DNA of 64,000 bases, from positions 65,702,001 to 65,766,000 of the forward strand of contig JAMJFZ010000199.1 of the NCBI GenBank assembly GCA_026225945.1, written 5' to 3'. This stretch comes from Cricetomys ansorgei (Eukaryota; Chordata; Mammalia; Rodentia; Nesomyidae). The position numbers and the translations under genes were made by a program. Positions 57,301 to 64,000 of the stretch are shown here, one piece after another; within the stretch, counting starts at the first letter, position 1; each line of letters opens with the position of its first letter. The notes beneath the pieces are model-generated. The model ran no database searches. It was not told the origin of the DNA and saw only the letters and a program-made list of their open reading frames with translations.

Positions 57301-58294
57301 AATAGAGAGCCACAGGAATGAGATGGGAGTGTTAGCAATGGTTTTTCTTACATCTGGGAACAGACAGATTTTTGAAACCGCTAAAATAACAATAAACATT
57401 GCTTTATTTTTGCTTTTTGTCATTACTTTTAAAGTCAATCTTTCCCCTACCTCTGGATGGAAATTCACAGTTTTCCTGATTTCTTTGGAACTTCTAAATG
57501 ACAAATTCAAACACGGTGTGTTGTTAGGAGATAAGAGCAGCTAGACCCGTAAATTAGGATGTGAAAATCTGAATTCTTACTTGGGTTCAGGAAGGTGATT
57601 TTTCTCAGCTTCTGTAAAAGTTTGATTTCCTTTACCACCTTTGGAGTTCTGTCCATGAAAACAGTACTTTTTACTAGCACATCACTGATGCATACGTGTG
57701 CTCATCATTACATGTTAGGTGTGATGAACGAGATGGTACATAGCTCTGGTGTGCAGTGTTGGCTGTGTGGGATGTTTCTTACTTGACATTGCTTGATCCA
57801 GACTCATAAAATACTGTGATTTCACCAAGCAGAGGCCAGGGAGCAAGGGTTAGGCAAACAAGCAAGCACTCTTCTGGTATTGTCCTGAGGTTTTCATATC
57901 CGGCAGAGAAACTGCCTTGACCTTTCTGTGTAGGCATTTTGCTAAGTCCACCAGAAGTTCTAGGCTGAAATGTGCTATTGCTATCCACATAGGGAACTTC
58001 CTTGTTTGTGTCACCCTGAATATTTTAGGGCTCCTGTCCTATCAAAATATTCCTTGACCCACAGCTGCTGGTCTTTTTCTTCCTCGAAGATTGCCTTTTG
58101 GGGTGAAGCTTCCTTAGTAATGGCACAGCCTCCCATCCCAGTTTATCTTGTCCTGAAGCTCTCTGTGTTTGATAGACACCTAGAAAGAGCATTGTGACTC
58201 TGTAATCTCACAGTCTGAGGTTACTCTAATCTCCTCAGACATGGGACAGCTTTGCATGTTATATCTGATTCAACTGCACAGACACATATTGAGC
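54361..58294. other. ~3.9 kb of unique sequence; nothing recognised but one AT array
   Basis: Frames of 61-102 codons (56346-56531, 56662-56889, 57232-57544 on both strands, 57595-57988, 57970-58197) overlap on opposite strands or lack any motif, and none has convincing exon borders. 56193-56301 holds the only tandem pattern. Confidence 0.4.
56193..56301. repeat. Imperfect tandem duplication of AT-rich ACTAATAA units
   Basis: ATTTTACTAATAA-like copies lie near 56194, 56217, 56266 and 56289. The paired spacing (about 23, 49, 23) indicates duplication of a ~72-bp unit holding two copies. Confidence 0.75.
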
Positions 58295-58520
58295 CAACTG
58301 TTCTAGGCAAGGGTGCATGGCTCAGAGGGTAAAGAAGTTAAGGTGTCAATGTAAAGACCTGAACTCAAGTCTCCAGAACCCACAAAAAGCCGGGAGCAGT
58401 AGTGCAGGGCTGTAATCTCTGTTTCTCCTATGGGGAGGTTGGAGGGGGGATATGGGGGAATTCCTGAATGCTTACAGGCTAACCATCCTGGAGTAGACAG
58501 TGCTGTAGTGAAGCAAAATA
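58295..58520 (+). mobile_element. Rodent SINE-like repeat, family unresolved
   Basis: GCATGGCTCAGAGGGTAAAG resembles a tRNA A-box region and GACCTGAACTCAAGTCTCCA a B-box region. GGGCTGTAATCTCTGTTTCT and ACAGGCTAACCATCCTGGAG continue a known rodent pattern with a composite body. Confidence 0.65.
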
Positions 58521-58597
58521 TAAGGATGAAAGTGGGGACTGTCACTACAGAGGTTCTTTCCTGACCTGTACATGAATACGTATACCCCCCCCTCTCC

Positions 58598-58601
<4 letters not shown>

Positions 58602-58639
<38 letters not shown>
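58602..58639. repeat. (TC)n-(AC)n microsatellite
   Basis: About 13 TC units followed by about six AC units, preceded by a run of C. Confidence 0.95.
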
Positions 58640-58934
58640 AACACACCAGCTGCTCTTTACAACTTTCTTGCTAGGCTAATACTCAGAACATCCCCAGGAA
58701 CCTTTCCAAACACCCCAATGCAGAGTCAGCCTGGATGATGCTCTCCACCCTTTTCATCCTCATGCGTGACACCCATGTCCCTAGTTGTTTGCCTCCGGTA
58801 TTCTGTTTCCAACTTAATTTAGACTGTAGCATCTGTAGAGTTCATGCTCCATGAAGCATGAAGAGTGCCATCTTAACATCCCATTACAGTCCCATTTAAA
58901 CTCCATACATGCTCATAAGCTGTGTTATCTCTTA

Positions 58935-59040
58935 CTTTGGAGGTGAAAAGCCTAATTTTCAGGGAGGTTAGCAGGGTCACACATGTTTTAGGCATTGTGA
59001 GAGCTGACTCTGCCTATCTCTTTGGCACCACTGACCATGT
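58935..59040 (-). mobile_element. MIR/L2 remnant, antisense
   Basis: TAATTTTCAGGGAGGTTAGC, AGGGTCACACATGTTTTAGG and GAGAGCTGACTCTGCCTATC resemble the complement of MIR ('gaggttaagtaacttgcccaaggtcacacag'). Confidence 0.5.
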
Positions 59041-59509
59041 AAGAGGGTATACTATGGCTGTTTATCCTATGAGAACGCATGATCCCATGGATCAGCTATT
59101 ATTTACTAACCACTGGAAATGCTCAGTTTTCTCACTGTTGTAGTGCATTCAGGGCCTCTTCCCTCACACTGTAGAGGAATTAACAACAGCATCTCTGCCT
59201 TGCATACATAAGATATCCATCCTATCCCAATATAGGATGACCAAAAATGTCTCCAGTCATTGCCAAATGCAATCTATACTGGGGACCACAGCTTTACACT
59301 GGTGTTTTATGATATATGGGGGCCTTATGTGGTAGGACAGGGATTTAACAAGAATAAATTTCCTAATTTACTGTTGGAGATGCAATTTACCATCCAAAGC
59401 ATATACAGCTTTTCAGCATAGTCAGTGCATAGGGCCTATGGGATAAAACTTCAAGACAGCCAATACCTAGAAGGACAAAAAATGAATAAATAAAACATGT
59501 TTGCTTATT
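59041..59509. other. No feature recognised
   Basis: Contains ATATAGGATG inverted against CATCCTAT (about 59217-59240), a short stem. Otherwise unassigned. Confidence 0.4.
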
Positions 59510-59690
59510 GTTGTGTATTTGTGTGAGGGGGGCAGGTATAACGGTGCACAAGCAGAGACAGAGGACTACTTGCAGGAGGAGTCAGTTCTCTCCTTCTACT
59601 GTGTGCATCCTAGTGATGAACTTAGACTGTCAGTATCATTACCTACTGAGCCATCTTACCTTCCCTGTCAAATAAAAAAAAAAACACATT
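59510..59690 (-). mobile_element. B2/B3-superfamily SINE-like repeat, antisense
   Basis: GAGGACTACTTGCAGGAGGA, GTCAGTTCTCTCCTTCTACT and GTGTGCATCCTAGTGATGAA lead to CTACTGAGCCATCTTACCTT, the complement of a tRNA-like head. Confidence 0.65.
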
Positions 59691-60029
59691 TAAATTTATA
59701 CTATCCAGTTGACACTGGGCCTTAAGACATGAGATGATATCTATACATTTATTCCTTATAACTTACGTACCTCTGTAGAAAGAACAGTTTTGTGTTTGTA
59801 TCAGGAATCTTCCATTTTGAGGCAGAGAATGTTATTTGATGAATATACTCACTCTCACCACCTCCCCTGGTTGGATTTAATTATATTTCTCAGGTTCTCT
59901 GCAGGTAAGCATATTCCTGGCAGTAGGCAGAGTGAATTTATATCTGAAATCCCATATGGCTAAGAGAGAGGACAATAATCACTAATTTTCTTTCCCTTTC
60001 TGAAGTATCATTTCAAAGTATTATGTACA
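59691..60029. other. No feature recognised
   Basis: AT-rich gap between a SINE and an old L1; no frame of note. Confidence 0.4.
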
Positions 60030-60330
60030 CAGAATAATACAGAATAAAGCCTTTTGGAATTGCATCTTTACACAGAGAATAACTCCTAGAGGATGTTCCA
60101 AATTGTTGTTTGTACCTTTATATTGCTGAGTAGTACTCCACGGTGTGTATGTAGCAGATTGTTAACAACTTATCTGTTGAAGGTCATCCAGGTAGATTTC
60201 ATTCTGAGTCTATTCCACATATAGATCCTGTGGATGTTTGGGCACAGATTCTTTTGAATGACAATGAGTTTTTCCCCCCTCTCCTGTTTGAAAAATAAGC
60301 AGACAAGCAGTTGTCTGGATGCAGGATCAT
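60030..60330 (-). mobile_element. Old L1 ORF2 fragment, antisense
   Basis: TATATTGCTGAGTAGTACTC, CACGGTGTGTATGTAGCAGA, CTTATCTGTTGAAGGTCATC and TTGAATGACAATGAG are the complement of the near-terminal ORF2 segment shared by L1M copies. Confidence 0.8.
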
Positions 60331-60625
60331 TTTGATTCATTTTACAGTAAGTTGTAAAACTAACGGTACATTTCCAACAAATTTATATAAATTGTTTCTT
60401 TTTTCTTTACCACCAGTATTTGGGTTGCCATATTTTTTCTTTATTAATTTCACCGATGCAGTGAAATTCTGACATTGCACAGCGATGTAACACAGTTGTT
60501 TTAAAGTGCCTCTCTCTGATGGATAATGCCACTGAAAATTTCCTTTCATAGTCTGGTGTTATTTGTGTGTTCTTGTCAGTGAGATTTCTATTTGTCATTA
60601 TTTTTTTAGCCATTGGGTTTGTTAT

Positions 60626-60800
60626 TTGGCAATTTCATACATGTATTATAACTCTCATAACATCCCTTCCACATCTATTGATCCACAATCATCCCTTTAA
60701 GTGCCCTCACTTTCATGACTTATAGTCATACTACCCCAAACATGCTCGATCTCATCTCTTCATTATTTTTAACTGTTGAGCTTGGTGAATTGTTTTTATT
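60626..60800 (-). mobile_element. L1 3' end, antisense
   Basis: GCAATTTCATACATGTATTA is the complement of the rodent L1 tail; CATCCCTTCCACATC and the pyrimidine-rich continuation fit the 3' UTR. Confidence 0.72.
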
Positions 60801-60896
60801 TCCTAAATATAATCCTACTGCTAGCTAGAAGCTTTGAGAAGTTGTCTCTGCATCTGAAAATTGTTTTTTCTTCCTCTTCATATCATTTTAAAAGTA

Positions 60897-60898
<2 letters not shown>

Positions 60899-60947
<49 letters not shown>
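60899..60947. repeat. (AC)n microsatellite
   Basis: About 24 uninterrupted CA units. Confidence 0.97.
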
Positions 60948-60949
<2 letters not shown>

Positions 60950-61179
60950 TGAATTAATAAATTCTGTCGCTATATTTAGATCACACTTCTGATGTCTAAT
61001 CCCAGATGGGAAAATTTGATTCAATCTATGTATGCATATTTACACAATGATTTACATGTGTTACAGGTATTTTAGATACATAACTAATAGTATGGTTCCT
61101 TATGCTGAGAATGCCTATCTTTTATCACTGTGCCAGAATATAGAACTTTTAAAGATCCACTGTATTTTTTAACTATGTA

Positions 61180-61362
61180 TGTATTTCTGTGTCAATGTGT
61201 CTGCGCATGAGTGCTTGTGCTCACGGAGGTCTGAGGCATGAGATACCTCTGGAGCTGGAGTTACAGAAAGTTGAGAGCTACCTCATATAGGTACTAGGAT
61301 CCAAACTGGATCCACTGTAATAGCAGTGTGTGGTCTGAACTACTGAGCCACCTCTCTGGCCC
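61180..61362 (-). mobile_element. B3-like SINE, antisense
   Basis: GAGATACCTCTGGAGCTGGA, GTTACAGAAAGTTGAGAGCT, AGGTACTAGGATCCAAACTG and CTGAGCCACCTCTCTGGCCC (complement of the head) are those of B3. It is one of the better-kept SINEs here. Confidence 0.88.
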
Positions 61363-62884
61363 TGATAATGTATAAGTGACCTCTAAGTATTTTTATTACC
61401 ACTTCATTAAAGTTCTCGTGACATAATTTTAATATCTAAATCACTCTGATGTGCATTAGGTGGCTGTCTTTTTCAGTTCAAGTTACACGATGTCACTATT
61501 GTCTTTGTGCTTGTACCCGAAAATGTTTCTTTGAGGAAAAGGCAGCTTTGGAAGCAATACAGAGGGAATAGTTTGCTGTTCTTCATTATTTTACAGGCTA
61601 CCAGTTTTCTTGCAAGTGATATTAGAATAACCCATTGTCAGGAAGATTGTGTCAGACTTGGAGGCAGAATGAGCTAACCTGGGCTGTCTTAGTGAGTCAG
61701 TAGCTGGGCAGCTTTATATCTGAAGGCTTCCTTCCTTGGGTTAGGAGATAAAAGGTGTCCCACCACTGTTCTCCATCTCCAACCTAGATTCAAAGCTAGC
61801 CCATTTTCTTATATCTTGTAGTCTTCTGATGGTTGACTCTTCTATGCCAGTTAGGACTTAATGATGTTGTTTAGTGTAAAAGAACAAAGAAAGTCACACT
61901 GTCTTGTTTTGTTTGAACAAGGAGTCTAAGCAACATTTTATCAATTGTTTTCTATTGAAATGAGGTAGACCCACTTTTACATTCTGATATGTGCTTCTGT
62001 ATCACTCATAATAAACATGATGTTTTGAGGTGCCTTTGTCTGTTCCAAATAGGGCAGGTTTTCCTTCAAGGATGTTCCTGTTGACCTCTACAGACTATAG
62101 ATATAAACATAGCCTCCTCTACCTCGCAGGTGAGGCATTCCCAGGTCAGCCAGGACTATCACTTTATTATTTGTTCCTTTTAAATGTATGATGAGCATTT
62201 TCTATTGCTTGACCTTCACCAAAGCTCCACCTTTATTGACACATTCCCTTCTGCTTGTCTTCTCCCCTCTATTTCATTTAGAAAATAATCCCAGGCAGTA
62301 AGATTTATCCCAGTATTTTCAGATTGGAAAACTCAGGGTCAGTTTTTAAAAGACTGATGATGCCCAGCCTGGAGTTGAAAGCAGTACGTTGGTTGGGCTC
62401 AAAGAGCTCAGAATACATATTAGTGAAAAATGAGGCTGGCCTCTTCGAGAGTGACTCCATTTGTAAGGAGAAAGAGGCACAGCGCACTGTTTTGTTTGGA
62501 AGTCACTTGACATTCTGTTATTAAAGTAAACCAAACTGTATTTTCCAATGAATGTCTCAAGGGAAGATTTCCAGTTCACTTTGGCTACTTAAAAGAAGTT
62601 GTCAGACTAAATTAAGGACTCCTCTTTTGCAGAGGATGTCTCTATGTAACTCCTGGTGGCTTTTTTGGATGAACAGTATATATGTGTTTGTAGTCTGACT
62701 GGATCACAAGTCCAAAGAAAAATATGTAGAAAGCAATAACCACCTATCTAAAGGTATAACTACAATGCCATGCATATGCGTGCCATCTCATCACAGTAGA
62801 CACTGACATAGAGAATACAGCTCCCATGGTGAGAATAATCTACATTCACTTTTGCATTCACTGTTTAATCACGTCTTCATGTCT
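61363..62884. other. Unique sequence; nothing recognised
   Basis: A short MIR-like trace in reverse (TTTTCAGATTGGAAAACTCA) lies at about 62315-62345. Overlapping frames at 62305-62579 lie on opposite strands and show no motif. Confidence 0.4.
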
Positions 62885-62970
62885 CAGACAGTATTTACGC
62901 ACTGCCAGTTATTTGTCTAAGTGCTGGTGCTGTAGTGAACAAGACCATATGTCCTTGCTCATCACGAAAT
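62885..62970 (+). mobile_element. L2 LINE 3' remnant
   Basis: ACAGTATTTACGCACTGCCA, TTTGTCTAAGTGCTGGTGCT and GTAGTGAACAAGACCATATG match L2 ('tgccaggcactgtgctaggtgctgg...agtgaacaagacag'). Confidence 0.65.
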
Positions 62971-63440
62971 CAGAAGGCTTTACAAAGCAGTGTGCTTAGG
63001 GTTTTGCCTTGCTGTCTCACAGTCATGACAGGCACACAGAATCTCATATCAACACAGAGAGCAGGTATGCAACTCACAACTTGGGTAAATGGAGCAGTAT
63101 GAAAGAGTAAGTACTTTATAATGATGGGAGGGTAAATATGGATGAAGTTGAAGAAACAGAGAGCAGGTTTTGGCAGCAGAGGAGGGGACTGGGGCTGGGA
63201 AGTGAGCCACAAACAGTATAGTTTTAGCATGGTGAAAGGTGTCCTTGGAGAGGTGAGCAATGAAGGGCTGTTAACATACCTTGATTACTGTCATCTTCAG
63301 AGCATTTTACTATGTGTGTCTTGCTTATCACTCAGAAATCCCTGATATTACTCAATTCATGTGGTTCAATATACAAAGGAAAGATCAGTATTGTTAAGTT
63401 AAAGGCTCACTAACTGCTATTATTCCTACTCCTTTCCCCC
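62971..63440. other. No feature recognised
   Basis: A 96-codon minus-strand frame (62970-63260) and a 67-codon plus-strand frame overlap each other; neither has a recognisable motif. Confidence 0.4.
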
Positions 63441-63666
63441 ATCTTCCTTCCTTCCTTCCTTCCTTCCTTCCTTCCTTCCTTCCTTCCTTCCTTCCTTCCT
63501 TCTTTCCCTCCTTCCTTCCTTTCTTCCTGCCTTCCTTCCTTCCTTCCTTCCCTCCTTCCTTCTTTTCTTCCTGCCTTCCTTCCTTCCTTCCTTTCTTCCT
63601 GCCTTCCTTCCTTCCTGCCTTCCTTCCTTCCTTCCTGCCTTCCTTCCTTCCTTCCTGCCTTCCTTT
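63441..63666. repeat. (CCTT)n tract with higher-order CCTG-marked units
   Basis: Mostly CCTT, with TTTCC and CCCTCC variants. In the right third, CCTG tetramers recur every 16-20 bp, giving a second-order period. The 101-codon RKEGRKA frame on the minus strand is its translation. Confidence 0.97.
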
Positions 63667-64000
63667 GTCCTCATTCCCTTCCTTCTACCCACAATACCTT
63701 TCTCTCCCTTCTTAAATAAGTATTTCCTCAATACTATGAACTATGTTGTCCAATGATAGATAAAACTGAAGAACAATATCAAAAGTCCCATTGTATGCTT
63801 TCATAATATTTTACATTTGAATCTTTCAAAAATATTTTTGAGACAAGAGACAAATATCAAAATATTTGAAATTACAAGTTTAAAAGCATATTATGTAAAA
63901 TTTTTGACTGAAATAAAGAATAGGAAGATGGGCTTTACTTAATAAATGCTAAATGAGGAGACCTGCCAGCAAAGCAGTCCTTGACAGAGTCTTGAACAGG
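63667..64000. other. AT-rich right edge; nothing recognised
   Basis: Ordinary AT-rich sequence with no frame, repeat family or RNA gene recognised up to the window edge. Confidence 0.45.

Noticed and set aside
57232..57544. Overlapping ~92-102-codon frames on both strands
   Set aside because: Opposite-strand overlap without a motif; length is within chance for AT-rich DNA when many frames are scanned.
9700..63666. CRISPR-like spacing of repeats
   Set aside because: The repeats are tandem microsatellites or dispersed transposons without regular unique spacers, and the genome is mammalian.
63426..63731. 101-codon lysine/glycine-rich minus-strand frame
   Set aside because: Direct translation of the CCTT tract; not a DNA-binding protein gene.

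Overview
The window is mammalian, and almost certainly rodent, chromosomal DNA. It carries B1-type SINEs (7SL-derived), B3/B4/ID-like tRNA-derived SINEs, rodent L1 3' UTRs, MaLR LTRs, three copies of a short hAT-Charlie element that looks like rodent URR1, and older MIR and L2 fragments. CpG is depleted outside the provirus. I see no host exon, RNA gene, CpG island or promoter, so this is an intergenic stretch or a long intron.

Positions 1-3820 hold the 3' portion of a class II (betaretrovirus-like, ERVK-type) endogenous provirus on the + strand: the RNase H and integrase part of pol (open from the left edge to a stop at 1516-1518), an env frame broken by a single in-frame stop (1826-1828), a polypurine tract (3497-3506) and a compact 314-bp 3' LTR (3507-3820) with YY1-like, octamer, TATA and polyadenylation motifs. 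The 5' LTR, gag, protease and most of reverse transcriptase would lie left of the window. The LTR keeps 11 CpGs, which suggests a fairly recent insertion.

Positions 3.8-64 kb are a patchwork of decayed repeats in AT-rich sequence. The main landmarks are: two B1 copies with adjoining A-tail-like microsatellites (4.8-6.1 kb); L1 3' UTRs (6.2, 20.1-21.0, 28.6, 31.0, 33.1-34.3, 34.9-36.5, 48.3 and 60.6 kb); MaLR LTRs (16.1, 17.9, 19.0, 27.8, 51.5 and 52.8 kb); URR1-like DNA transposons at 22.6, 35.0 and 51.8 kb, two of them with recognisable 8-bp target duplications inside older repeats; and five long polypyrimidine tracts (9.7, 29.4, 30.4, 51.0 and 63.4 kb), all with pyrimidines on the + strand. 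The L1 at 34.9-36.5 kb has a 3' UTR in one orientation joined to an ORF2 piece in the other, the layout left by twin priming.

The only protein-coding content with recognisable domains is retroviral or L1-derived. All other open frames are short, lie in repeats or low-complexity DNA, or resemble nothing I recognise. Repeat family names come from recognising consensus features by eye, not from a database search, and boundaries are usually good to about 10-30 bp.
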